Counted from the first letter of the stretch, positions 46,050 through 57,593 are shown. The stretch: DNA of 64,000 nt from Oryzias latipes (GCF_002234675.1 NC_019868.2:20864743-20928742), one strand, 5' to 3'. Made by a program: numbers and translations. Notes: a model not told the origin generated them from the sequence alone.

Positions 46050-47612
46050 TCAGTGCCTTTGCGCACGGTCCCTGCGCTTCGTTTTATTATTGTGTCTCTT
46101 TCCCCCTTCTCTGCGCGCGCAGTAATACTTTGTGACCACTTGCATGCATTTTTCGCACCTGACCGTGCAGCACCAGTGAAATTTGCAGTTGCAGCTGCTC
46201 ACCACTTCAACGCGCTTTTGCACCACTCTGAAGCCGCATTCGTTGCACAAACTCCGGCAGCTTTTCTTCTCCTTCTGGGAGAAGTTCTTATCCCCCTTCG
46301 TGCACTCGCGTCCCTCGGTGCCCTGCACTCCCAGGCTTTGGTTCTTGACGCAGTAATTGGGGGAATCCTCCAGGTAAATGAGCTCAGTCTTGGCGATGCG
46401 CCGTAAAGTGTGCGCAATGATCCCCCGGTTGACTGCGCTGTTCCCCGCCTTTGCGGGTTTTTTGTCCAGTTCCAGCTTCATTGCCCGCTGGTGTTTCATC
46501 TTCAGGTAGTTGCCCACCTCTCTAAAGTCGGCCAGCTGCATCCAGCAAGTCTGGATGCTGCAGCTTCCTGACACGCCGTGACACTTGCACGCTTTCCTCA
46601 TGGTCGCCTTCACTGCCTGGAAAAACAGGAAAACAGAAGGAACATATAAAATGTTTTACTGGTATATGAGTTTTTTTTAATGAATCAATAAACATGAATT
46701 AATATCTTACCAGTCTGCCCGCCTCATTGTTATGCAGGTTGACAGCTGCGCGTGAGTCATGCCCACCCTCCAGCGCGTCCACAAAATGTTTGGAGATCTT
46801 CTCTCCAAACTCTACATTGTCACTGCAGCCTCCCCAAATCCACCCTTTTCCCCCTGAACGTTAAAACAGATCAAATATATTCCGTTATTATTTTTTTCCA
46901 ATCTGCAGTTAAAATAAACCAACAAGACTAACACTGGAGCGCACCTGCTTGACCAATCCTGGAGTCATCACAGCCACAGTTTTCGAAGTCCCCCATGCTG
47001 CAGTTCTTGGTGAGCGTGTACATCACTCCCGCGGCGCTGATTGCATGCAGAAAAGACGTCTCTTTTGTGGCTACAGCACATGAAAAGGAAACCAAAAGAC
47101 TATGGAATATGATTTGGCATGGCAGCTGATGCGTAAAAGCGCACGCCTGAGTGCTACCACATAGTGAAAATGAGGGACTCACCACTTCGAAGGCCGATGT
47201 GAGTGGATAATTGCAGTGTTTTCTCTGGACAGTTCCACTTTTCCCAAGCAAATTGATGTTTGCACTCGTGGATTCCCATCCGTGCGCCAACTTGAACGCT
47301 GTTGGCATAGGTCAGGAAAGCCTGGATAGGGAACAAAGAGAGCTTTTGGTCTGAGTACCATTTTACTCATAAATAAAATCCAGTCAGAATCTATTTTAAA
47401 TTACGTACCTTCGGCCCAGTCATCAGAAAGTTATTCACCGACCTGTCAAGAAAAACAAAGTTAGTGCTACAGCCTTATTTAAAATGAATTTGTGATGCTA
47501 TTTCTATAAATTAAGTTACGTACCAAGAAGAAGTCAAGTGAATGTGCCAGAAAATGTACAGAGTGAGCAGATTAACTATTTCCATGCCAGCTGCATTCCA
47601 ATGAGGGGCCAT
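46050..47612 (-). CDS. wnt8a: Wnt8a, first (upstream) gene of a tandem pair, complete
   Basis: Secreted Wnt ligand acting in ventrolateral mesoderm induction and posterior neural patterning in fish (family knowledge). Exons 47612-47524, 47442-47409, 47321-47183, 47070-46945, 46853-46711 and 46616-46050 join in frame to 365 residues. The N-terminus [20 protein letters not shown] is a signal sequence, perhaps starting at the second Met. Hallmarks: [50 protein letters not shown], lipid loop [14 protein letters not shown] (standard), [21 protein letters not shown], and a basic tail [11 protein letters not shown]. It is the closer match to vertebrate Wnt8a, and by order equals ORF1 of the zebrafish compound locus. 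Unusually, SAVNRG replaces the SADNRG seen in its twin. Confidence 0.96.
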
Positions 47613-47686
47613 GTTTGTCCTATTCCAGATGTGTGTGCCAAGAGAGCTGAAGCCAAATGATGCAGCCTCCCTCCACGCTGATGATA

Positions 47687-47692
47687 CTTATA
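47687..47692 (-). promoter_or_regulatory. wnt8a: Probable TATA box of wnt8a (upstream gene)
   Basis: TATAAG in the context GGCCGTATAAGTATC on the gene strand, about 75 bases before the ATG. Start of transcription would fall near 47.66 kb with a short 5' leader. Confidence 0.5.
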
Positions 47693-49371
47693 CGGCCTTG
47701 CCCCTGCGATCGACAGATTTGTCCTGCAGGTAACGTTTCAACGTGAAAATGCATCTATGACAGCATTAATTGCCACGTCCCCTTGACAAATAGGAGCCGT
47801 CGGTGCATAAGTGCACTTCAAAGAAGTGACGCAGACACTTAAACAGCCCCTCATTCATTCACCTGACGTTCCCAGGATCTCATCCTGCACGCTTTTCCCA
47901 CGAATCTGCAGGAAGACAGTAACGGAACTTTCTGGGCCCCGCAATTTTAAGAAATGCACGTTCCAGTTAAAATAAATCAGACATTATGTAAATGCATCAC
48001 ACAAACTAATAGCATCCCCACAAAAATTGTTGTACCCATCCCTAAATATGCCTCATAAATCCACTCATACAAGAGATTTACATGAATCAAACGATGCATT
48101 CCGCCGCGGGCCTTCTTGGGGAAGTTTTCTAGAAATGGTAAAGGTGTCCCAGGGAGACACGGGGACTACAAAGCCTTCAAACTTTTCAGGGTGACCCCAT
48201 ATAGTCATGTAAATAGTGGCTCACACATTGGCGAAATTGGCATCGCCATGATAATAGGATAATAGTTGTTTCCCTGGGAAACAACTTGGTGTGAAAACAG
48301 TCTGGAATTTACAAGAGTGTAAACGCATAAGAGCTTTTGTTTGACCCGTTTTACAGCAGTTGTGCCTGATCAGTTGGGTTTATTTCGTCTTGTAGCCACA
48401 TTAAAATATGTGATGAATTACTTGTATACCTTTTACCCATATCATGATGATTGTGCCATGAAGAGTCACTCAGCAGTTTCAGTATTAGACCCACATCATG
48501 GTCTTACAGTGAAATGATGGGAGAAAGTTTGCCAAGCTGCTGATTAACATTTGAGTTTTTAAAACTAAACGGCTTACATGTGTCAAATCCCTTCTAAACC
48601 ACTCAAAAATCCCTTAAAACAACAATCCACTCAGCGCGCTGAACAATAGGCAGGGCGGCTGGGCGAGGCCCCGACAATGGCGCAGAGCTGAGGGCGAGGA
48701 TAATCCTTACTAATTAGATATCATCCACATTCATTTTCCTGAAAGGGTGAAACCCATGGCCTTCACTGCAGATCCATTCAGACGAGCTGGAACTTGGGGG
48801 AGTCTTCGAGTTTAATTAGCTAATGTGGGGAGACTTTATGATGAGCGTGCGCATCGAAACCCACGCACAAATCACGTTTTTCAAATGTATTTTATTCTCA
48901 TCACATTGTTTAAAATCCATACATCTCACAAAGAAGACTGATGAAATACTATTGTTGCAGCGTTCATTTCGATTTAGAGACCTAACGTCGTTCCTAATGT
49001 CATTAAAGCGCGTGCACACTTCTTAATGAGATGATTTTAAACTAATTTCGGACACATTAAAGAGGCGAGAGTTGATTTATGAGAGGAGGTGAGAGAATGG
49101 AGCCTGTTAGAGGCCGGGAGGTGGCGGCTTTCGCAGGCGGAGGAGGAGTGGCAGGAGCGCAGACGCCATCCACCACAGAGCAGCTTCATGGCAGCTCCAC
49201 CTGAACTCATCAGGTCCCAAAGTAAGACGGTTGTTGGTAAGATCCCACTAACCGTAATGACAAAATATTAGATGATTTATAATGAAATATTCCATTGCTC
49301 AAAAAATAGGCATAGAAAATTCATTTAGCTGTCGAGGTCTGAGATAGTTGGCTATATTTTCCAATTATTTA
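47693..49371. promoter_or_regulatory. wnt8a upstream region
   Basis: 1.7 kb without a gene. A Tcf/Lef-like ACTTCAAAG lies near 47.82 kb. At 48641-48720 a GC-richer patch holds two Sox-type sites (AACAATAGG, ACAATGG), a bicoid/Otx core (GGATAATCC) and a homeodomain TAATTAGAT. These are motif matches only. Confidence 0.35.
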
Positions 49372-49828
49372 CACTGTAAACCCGAATAAGTTCAGTGAAC
49401 TCAAAATTTTTGAGGAAACAGATTACATAATAATTCTTAAGTTGACTTACTTAAAAAGTATAAGTTATTTGAACTTAAAATCTTAAAAAATAAAAAAAAT
49501 TAACTAAAAGTAAACAATAACTTTTTATTTAACTAACTTAAAGATTCTTACTTTACTAAACTAGAATATTTTGTTTTTATTGAACCTTAATACATTAGTC
49601 AATGAACTAAAAAACTTTAATATATCTCAACTCAAAATTAATCATTTGAAGTCTAAACTAAGCCTTTTTTATCCTTAGTCAGGACTATTCTTACAAAAGA
49701 AAAACTGAGGCAGAATTGTAATTGCAAGTTTATTTTTAAACCACCTTACACAAGTACATTTGAACAACTTGTGGTACTAGAAAATGTAAAACACTGCACA
49801 ATTTGTGTTAAGAAAAGTGCACAAGCCA

Positions 49829-49856
49829 TAAAAAAAAAAAAAAAAAAAAAAAAAAA
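49829..49856. repeat. Poly(A) tract in the 5.8-kb element
   Basis: Uninterrupted A run of about 28 bases inside the left part of the element. Confidence 0.9.
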
Positions 49857-51013
49857 TCAGTCTTCAAGAAAAGCAAAAAATGAGCACTAATCTTTTTTAC
49901 ACCATTTCCTTATACAACTTTATAAAAAAGAGCATTCTTACATTTCAAGAAAAGCAAAAATTGTTTATTAGCCTTTTTTTTTTTACACTTTTCCCACATA
50001 AAACTGTATTTTCTTAGGCTGCCCTTTCCCTACAAACATGAGGGCTCAAACAAATACCCATTTGGGAATGTCGCCTACCACAAGCTCATCTTCCACCACA
50101 ACTGCTGTACTGAGCAGACAGACATGCACTGAAGTTGTATTGTTGTTGCTGACGGTCAGAATGCCAACAGAGGTGCTGCTGATGTCTGCCTCTGGTGACC
50201 CTTTAATCTGCAAAGAAAAAAAAAACAGTGTAGTATTAAAGAGAGAGAATTGATCGTTTGAGGGAAGAAAACTTTATGCAAAAACTACAACCTGAAATTG
50301 ACATTTTAAGAGAAGGTCAGAAATTACACATCAGGAAAATTATTAAAGTTGATTTAAATGAATGATTTCAAGCATTGTAGTCAAAGCAATAAATAATTTA
50401 AACATTTATCAAACTCATTACAGAAATGATGAAATGCATTGATTAAAAAGACAGAAAATAAAACAAAAACGTCACTTAAATCACATTTGCTTAATTCAAT
50501 ACAGTGATCTTTAACTAAAGTCATGTAGAGATTGATTTATTGCTTGAAAAGGATCTGGAAGAACAGAGCTTATATAATACAAAATCAAATGAAATCAAAA
50601 TAAGACTATATGTAAGAATCATCATGATTCCATAAGGCACTGTACACAAAAAAATAAACAAAAGCTTTTGTAACATGACAATCTGAAAAGAGGATCACAT
50701 TTATTCACCCAAACCCCACCCCTCCCTCCACCTAACCAGTTTCACCAACATAACTCTCAGCTTGTGCTGGATGGTCAGTACCTTTCAGGACACGTCCAGG
50801 AATTCCATCCGACCCAGCTGCTTACCTAGTATTCACCCTCTGGAACTCTTTCCTGATTTCATGCTCTCACAGTTAGCACTCGTTACTCTCCACCAGGTTG
50901 TGTCTCTGTTATGGGGCAGTTTTTCAACTACAGCTCAGAACGTCTCCATAACAATGACACAACCTGCTGGAAAGAATGTCACCTTCTTGCCAATGCAACT
51001 TAAGAGCAAAGAT

Positions 51014-51400
51014 TCAGTTCAATTTTATTTATATAGTCCTATGTCACAACAAAAGTCGTCTCCATGGGCTTCATACCGGCAATTGTACAAGAACATGAAA
51101 TCATAATACATTAGGTATTGACTAAACTAAACAGACTAAACCAAACTGGGCATCCCTGCCATTAGATCCCTCTTACACAGTAAGGAAAACTCCTTTAAAA
51201 AAATAAATAAAAAAAGACTCCTCCCCCAGGACGGACAGGCGATGTTCCAGAACTCTTAAAGAATTACATTTTCTAGTTCAACAACTGCATTTTTAAAGTC
51301 CAGCAGATTGGCGTCATCCAGATGAAATAGGGGACGGCTGTGGGCCCCAGACGAGTCAGAGGCGAGGTCCACGGTCAGGTACAGGAGCACAGATGAGCTG
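51014..51400 (-). repeat. LINE-type 3'-end repeat
   Basis: Opens with TTCAATTTTATTTATATAGT and continues with a GTCGTCTCCATGGGCTTCAT-like segment and a ACTCCTCCCCCAGGACGGAC block. This is the layout of a very common fish non-LTR 3' end, here inverted. It is nested in the 5.8-kb element. Family not named with certainty. Confidence 0.5.
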
Positions 51401-51752
51401 AAGTGCAATATTTTAGGAGACTATGTGCTTTACCTCACAACATTGCTTTGGCATGACTTTCTGGTTAAGTTATATTACCCACACAGCTGGAGTATTAACC
51501 AGCACACTGTCACTGGTACTATTTAGTGAATAAAACATTATCCATCATAAAGTACCTACATTCCAAACTTTGAAGAACTGTGGGTCCTCCTCACGTTTGT
51601 ATATGGGAAGCCAGTACAGGACAGGAGTACCATTAACATCAGCAGTCTGTTCTTGCTGAACAGAGACAAATACAAATTAATATGGCAAACATATTTCAAA
51701 TGACTGCACCCTTTGGTCTGGCTCAGATCAGTTCATTTAGTCTTTTTAATTA

Positions 51753-53207
51753 CCGTAAATTCCGGACTACAAAGCGCACCCGATTACAAGCCGCACCCAC
51801 CCATATTCACGTGTTTGACTGCTTTTATACATACACAAGCCGTGTCAGAGTACAAGCCGCGCATGTTAGCCGATATTGTCATCCAGACAGATCACGCCCA
51901 GCATCCCAGAGTGAGTGCAATTTATTAGCACATTGTGGGTGGTGCCAGTTTTGACTCTGGGTCACATATTTGAGTGTATAGACATCTGTCAAACAGCATG
52001 GACCTATATTCTGTTCACAAGTTCCTCAGTTATGTTGTTTTTATTTCATTTTTTTTTTACTTATTGACAATCTAGGTATCTAACAAAAAATTACAAACAG
52101 TAACCATATAATCAACATTACATCCCTCAGTTATAATGAGGAAATTTACATCCGCGATTCCACATTTCCCATGAGTCTTAGGGGCTAAAGGCGGGGCCAA
52201 CGCCCGGCTCGCCATTCTGTTGTACGTGTTTAAGAATGAGCAAGTATCAGCAGTGCATGGAGGGGTGAACGGGTACAGCTCTCCTTCCGCTTGTGTCGCG
52301 GCAGCGTTATGGGAGTAACAGGGCTGGTTAAAAAACACACCGGTAAAATACAGCAGCGGCGACTGAAAAGCGCGCGCCTCAGCGTGATACGCGCGCCTCA
52401 GTGCGGCGCGTGCGTCAGAATTCAGAAGCCTCTGCACTCCGCAGACGCCTCCGCTCCCGCGCGCTCCTTGTCTCCCCTTCCTATCTACTCCGACACCTCT
52501 GGCCAGGGCGGCTTCAAGCACTTCGTCCCCGTTGCGCCGGTGGATGGAGCAAATCGTTTCTGTGCAGAGCAATCGGACTTAAAACTTTACGTTTTGTGTA
52601 TGACGGGCGGGTGCGTTGTTACGTGTGGGAGCCTTCAGACTGCCATCGGCCCCGCAGCTCAATCAGCAGGAGAAGATGTCTCCAGCTCACACGGAGGCTG
52701 TGAGTTTTTCAAAGCAAAATTCCGCTTTTACGGTTTCCTTAGAAACCGTAAATGGAGTGTAAATTCACTCCATGCGCTGTTCTCTCCGTCACGCAGCAAA
52801 CCGGCTTTTCCAAACCCGTTGGTGACGGTGGACTTTTTTACGCTGCTTTTAACGATTGCTTTTAACTTGAAAGCTTCATCATAATGTAGCGGCGATCACG
52901 TGCACGTTGGGTCTAATGGCCCCAAAGGATTCTGGGATGCGGCCGGGCATGCGTGTTTCGTTTTGTTGAACCATGACTGAAGTGTCTAAGACCTGAAGTC
53001 AAGTCCATGCTGTTTGGCTGCTAAGAGGTGTGTTGAATAAAAATGCCTCGTGCTTGGTGTCAGATAGAGAATTCAAACTATTCACTGAGTTCGAAAGTAC
53101 ATACATGGCGGCCGCCAATTAAATCCATAAATTAGCCGCGTCACTGAATAAGCCGCAAGGCTGTAAGCGCAGGAAAAAAGTAGCGGCTTGTAGTCCGGAA
53201 ATTACGG
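51753..53207. mobile_element. 1.45-kb non-autonomous TIR element (pogo/Tigger-like), nested
   Basis: Ends CCGTAAATTCCGGACTACAA and the reverse complement of TTGTAGTCCGGAAATTACGG, flanked by TA at both sides. Subterminal GCGGCTTGTAG and CAAGCCGC motifs repeat. The wording (CCGTA..TTCCGGACTA) is that of a widespread vertebrate MITE type I associate with pogo/Tigger elements; that link is from memory. The interior 52.2-52.9 kb is CpG-rich with ORFs to about 200 codons on both strands, but none looks like a transposase. It sits in an intron of the element-borne gene. Confidence 0.8.
52729..52774. repeat. Two adjacent short palindromes inside the nested element
   Basis: TACGGTTTCCTTAGAAACCGTA and, directly after, GGAGTGTAAATTCACTCC can each form a hairpin (first one quoted in parts: TACGGTTTC, then GAAACCGTA). 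Confidence 0.8.
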
Positions 53208-53579
53208 TATCTTAAAATTGTACAGTTATTTCAAAAATACACCAAACATAAGATGACATTACATTCATATTTACAAATGCATTGGGATCAACGTTGATGT
53301 TTTTTTCTCCAGTGAAGCAAACATTTACAGTCATTCACTGAATTAGAAACGCTCAGTGATTAATATGAACCGATCCAAGTCAGCCCCTTCTTTTAGCTAT
53401 ACTAATGCATAATCTGGATTATGCCATGCAGTTACACCTCACCTGTTTATCATAGAGGTGCAGAATGTCGCATAGAGCCTTCCGGTTCGTGCTGCCTTCT
53501 GTCTCAACAAGATCAGCATCCGTGGCGTCTGTCTGTCCAGGTCAAAATAAAACTGTTTTCGCAGGTTGACATTTGTGCC

Positions 53580-53777
53580 GACATGTGCCGAAGTGTCCTT
53601 GGGCAAGACACTGAACCCCACCTTGCCTCTGGTGGGAGGTTGGCGCCAGTGTTTGGCAGCGGAGCCGCCATCAGTGTGTGAATGTGTGTGTGCATGGGTG
53701 AATGGGACTGTGACTGTAAAGCGCTTTGGGCCTTCGTAAGAAGGTAGAAAGCGCTATATGAGTATACGCCATTTACC
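53580..53777 (+). repeat. SINE body, 5'-truncated
   Basis: Same family as the split copy at 866-3295: GCCTCTGGTGGGAGGTTGGC, GGGTGAATGGGACTGTGAC and the end AAAGCGCTATATGAGTATAC then GCCATTTACC. The tRNA-like head is missing. It lies inside the 5.8-kb element, next to the first coding exon. Confidence 0.88.
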
Positions 53778-54280
53778 ATTTACATTTGTGATGCGATGAA
53801 ACTCAGCTCACATCTACAAAAAAAAAAAAAATTAAAATGTTAAACACAATTTAAAGCTTTTTCAAGCTACTGGTAGCTTGGAAAAACTGCTGCATTTTAC
53901 AATAGCCTCAATACTCTGTCCACAATATGTAATCTAGGATGCATATTAATATTTTATGGATGTTTTAGGAAGAGACAAAACTGTTATATTAAAATATTTG
54001 ACATTGTGAAACACAAATCACAACCAAACCAGGGGCCAAAATACCGTTTTTTGAGTCTTAAGCAAACTATATCGTACATTTAGTACTTTAACTCGAGCCC
54101 AATTCAGGACAAAGTTATAACTGCTACATAACATTAACTTAAGGTAGGTTGGACATTTTTACTTATTCATAATTAATTTAATTTGTCAATAAGGTCAAAT
54201 GTTCTCCAGGAGGATTCATTGGACTGAGAGCTGCCCGTGTCTTAAATATTGCAGCCATGTTAACTACAATCCAAACTTAC

Positions 54281-54315
54281 CTCCGCTCTTATTTTTCAAA
54301 CGCACCGCCGGTTCA
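54281..54315 (-). other. Possible small non-coding exon of the element-borne gene
   Basis: 35 bases bounded by TTATTTTTAG before and GTAAGTTTGG after on the minus strand, with CpG-rich content and no ATG. Splice signals are strong, but only transcripts would prove it. Confidence 0.35.
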
Positions 54316-54521
54316 CTAAAAATAAGATACGAGAACATGTTAGCGTAAGGCAGCTAGCTTAGCCCACATTTGCATTTATTAGGTTACTACGTGAAATACA
54401 AGTTACAGAAAAACATAACGATTACCAAATCACAGAGCCTGTGGTAAAATGTAGTAGAAAAAAAAGGCAATTCCCACCGAGTCGTATATGTGGCTGTGGC
54501 AGCCGCTCTGCCAGAGCTAGC

Positions 54522-54575
54522 GGTTAGCTAGTAGTAACGGTTAGCTAGTAGTAACGGTTAGCTAGTAGTAACGGT
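54522..54575. repeat. 17-bp tandem repeat, three copies
   Basis: GGTTAGCTAGTAGTAAC repeated three times without change, then a partial fourth unit; the sequence just before it (GAGCTAGC) is related. Confidence 0.95.
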
Positions 54576-54861
54576 TAGATAATTTAAAATGTGCGCCAAC
54601 CAACTCGGTAAACGTAAAACTTGAAACTTTGCCCCAACAACTTCTTTTAACCACAAGCAATAATTCTCTGATGACATGATACTGCAAAACATACATAATT
54701 GTTTAATTCAGAACAAATATTATTCGAAGATACATACAAACTCGTGGAGCACGTCATGAATACAAAGGATATACTAGAAGGAACATCAAAAGAAGCAACA
54801 AATATATAATACAGAGGCGAAAGTCATAAAATATAATTAAAAATAAAACAATACGACTTAC

Positions 54862-54975
54862 CTAGACGTATGTGCGTTATCAACTTGGGCCAGTTGACAC
54901 TCGCATCAGACCTCCGCCATCTTGAAGACTTCTGTGGCTGAGTTCAGGTTCATGGGCGTACGTTATGACGTCATC
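54862..54975 (-). promoter_or_regulatory. Promoter-like region and first exon of the element-borne gene
   Basis: On the minus strand: a perfect CRE palindrome TGACGTCA (54966-54973), then a YY1-type CAAGATGGCG (54915-54924, as is common at TATA-less start sites), then about 50 bases ending in ACGTCTAG and a strong donor GTAAGTCG at 54861. The order CRE, YY1/start, donor fits a 5' non-coding exon. Confidence 0.5.
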
Positions 54976-55160
54976 ACGTCTCATTACTCATAAGTTTTGA
55001 CTCGGTTTCATTTACTCAAAATGTTTCAGTCCAATAAAGATATAACTGTGGCAAAAGTTGAATCGGCTTATAGGTTTTAAGCTGACTCAACTTGTTTGTT
55101 ACTTTTGATTTCAGTGATTATAAAACTTTTGAGCTCATTGGACTATTCGGGTTTACAGTG

Positions 55161-57150
55161 TACTCTTACTCATATCAACAGTAAGCTAGAGGATTCTTCT
55201 GGGACAAAAAAAAAAAGAATGATACAGATAAAAATATAAAGAGCTATGACAATCATGAGATACAACTTTAAATATTAAAACTGTTTTCTTAGTCTTAATT
55301 TTTTTATTGTTATCAGACAATCACACATTTTGGAGAAAGGTTCCTGATGCACCATGGGATGCCACCCGGGTTTATAGGAGCTTATTTTATATATCAGTAA
55401 AAATCAAACAAACATTGAAAACAAAATTAAATAATGTCAACATTGGATTTTCTCAAGGAAGTGGGTTTGACTGACAGATGTGCAAAATGACTTAGTTTTA
55501 TCAGACTTGACAAGTGCCATTGGATACAGAGTAATGCGTGCTTGTTTTTTTAATTATTTTTTAACGATGTATAATATATATATTTTTTACATGTACAAGA
55601 AAATCAGTTTCTGCTTGTTGTGATTAACTGTCACCAACCTGGATCTACTAGAATACACCGTGTCTAAAGCCATGTAAACCCGGTGTGTTTTGCCACTAAG
55701 AAGTTTGACACCTGTGACCTAAACCTTCATTAGGTGTGCGTTTGTGCTCTCACTGATATACATTTAAAAATATGTTGATGTCATATATCTTGGGATTTAA
55801 TTACGCTTTTTCGCCTGTGCAGCTTTAAAAGTTGTGGGATATGGGATGTATGCCGACAAATATTTCTCATAACAATATTCAAAAAATCACAAACAAAAAG
55901 TATTTTTTCAAAAAGATATTCTAAGGCATGTACATTGAGGTCCAAAATAAAGTGTTGAGCAAGAATAAGGGTCTTCTTCTGTGGGTTTTTTTATGCTTGA
56001 CAAACAGCTTTGTGGTACATTATTGCCACCACCTGGTCTAGAGTGTGGTTCAGGATGTTTTTTTCTTTGTTGTTTTTTTTTGTAACTCCTGACTCTTTCT
56101 CTCTCTTTGTTCCACATTTTCCCTCAACACCTTTTTTAATTCAGAAAACCAAATTAAAACTGTATAAGCAGCTTTGTTACTATAGCATGTTGAAGAACAA
56201 GTGTCTAAAACCCCAAAATGTGAGTACAGAGACCAGGTTTGTGTAACTCTGCAATTATCTAAATCAGAAACAGCTGGGATGATTAAATTCAGGAAGATCC
56301 TGGGTGAACAGAAACAAGCTAAAAGGGAGAAGCAGGACCGCCTCACTACAAAAGTGACTAAAATGACAAACACAGTTTGAATCTTAGAAGTCAGGTCAGA
56401 AACAGGCAGGTGACTATAAAGCAAACATATGGGTATTCTCTAAACATGGTCGGATACAAGAACTGACTAAACGTAAATATTCTGAAGAGCCTGGGCGAGT
56501 TAATCTTTTGAGGATTGTAATAAACCAGAAGGAACTTTAGCTTCTTGGAGGAAAACATACACATTTAAAGAATTGCCTGGTATGTAACTATCTGTCAAAT
56601 GTAAGTTTGATGTGTGGATTAGTATTTAAAATTCAGAGTTCGTGTGCATTTATGGTGTTTGGGACATTTGGTTCACACATTGTCCATAGGAGTTGTTTGG
56701 AAAGCAAAGACTGTGAAAAATGTGTCAGCAGCTGAACTGCAACATCATGAAGGAGACAGCAAACCGTTTCCATGTCTTCATATTTATTCCAAAAAGAAAA
56801 GTAAAAAGTTAATAAGAAATCATCCCATGTGTTGACTTACTCCCATGTCTGTGGACAGCCAACCCCCCCCCCCCCACTAGCCTGCATAACTGCCTCCCTC
56901 CCTCATATTTCTACGTCACACCCCTCCCTAGTTTGGCAATACTGGACACATGCTAGCTTACAGCTAACAGGACAAGACAGGCACCCAGGCTCAAGTTTTC
57001 AGAATGGCAAGAAAGCCCCCATGTGAGGATGCAGAAGTACCCTTATAGCACCCTAATCTGAAGACAATGAAACAGATCCAAAATATTGTGGTAATTGAAA
57101 GAAAGTGCTTTTTTTTCTGTGGCATCTCAGCTTCTCTTCTTGTGCTCAAG
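55161..57150. other. Intergenic sequence and beta-thymosin 3' UTR
   Basis: No gene in 55.16-56.7 kb; mostly unique AT-rich DNA. A minus-strand AATAAA (TTTATT at 56782-56787) would give the thymosin gene a 3' UTR of about 370 bases. A C-run lies near 56.86 kb. Confidence 0.45.

Positions 57151-57593
<443 letters not shown>

Larger units (their letters stand above)
50046..53532 (-). pseudogene. Spliced gene fragment carried by the 5.8-kb element, function unknown
   Basis: Three exons with proper splice ends keep one frame: 53532-53443 (TDATDADLVETEGSTNRKAL, then CDILHLYDKQ), 51655-51556 (TPVLYWLPIYKREEDPQFF) and 50207-50046 (IKGSPEADISSTSVGILTV, later VVVEDELVVGDIPKW). This wording recalls a large family of uncharacterised teleost proteins, some labelled SAM-domain-3-like, that recur in many copies; I infer transposon-linked multiplication. 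Exon 2 ends in phase 1 and does not join exon 3 directly, so a further exon between them is missing or unseen. The family usually runs on after the IP.W motif with a hydrophobic segment. Here a stop comes soon after, while a related stretch continues in another frame, so the copy looks decayed. No catalytic motif is visible. Confidence 0.55.
49372..55160. mobile_element. 5.8-kb DNA element with terminal inverted repeats and a spliced gene of its own
   Basis: The ends are CACTGTAAACCCGAATA and its reverse complement, flanked by TA on both sides (49370-49371, 55161-55162), a TA target duplication. Subterminal regions are AT-rich with imperfect repeats of ACTTAA/TTGAGTC type. Inside, on the minus strand, are a promoter-like region near 54.9 kb, non-coding exons with good donors, and three coding exons (separate entries). 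It contains a nested 1.45-kb TIR element, a SINE fragment and a LINE-type 3' end. No transposase was recognised, so either the gene is an unfamiliar one or this copy is non-autonomous. Superfamily not assigned: CACTG ends recall CACTA elements, but their 3-base duplication is absent. Confidence 0.8.

Noticed and set aside
52072-52884. Open frames of 166 and 197 codons on opposite strands
   Set aside because: They lie in the CpG-rich core of a TA-flanked non-autonomous element, overlap each other and resemble no protein; CpG-rich DNA has few stops by chance.
49372-55160. Assignment of the 5.8-kb element to the CACTA superfamily
   Set aside because: Ends begin CACTG, but the target duplication is TA rather than three bases, and no CACTA transposase was seen.
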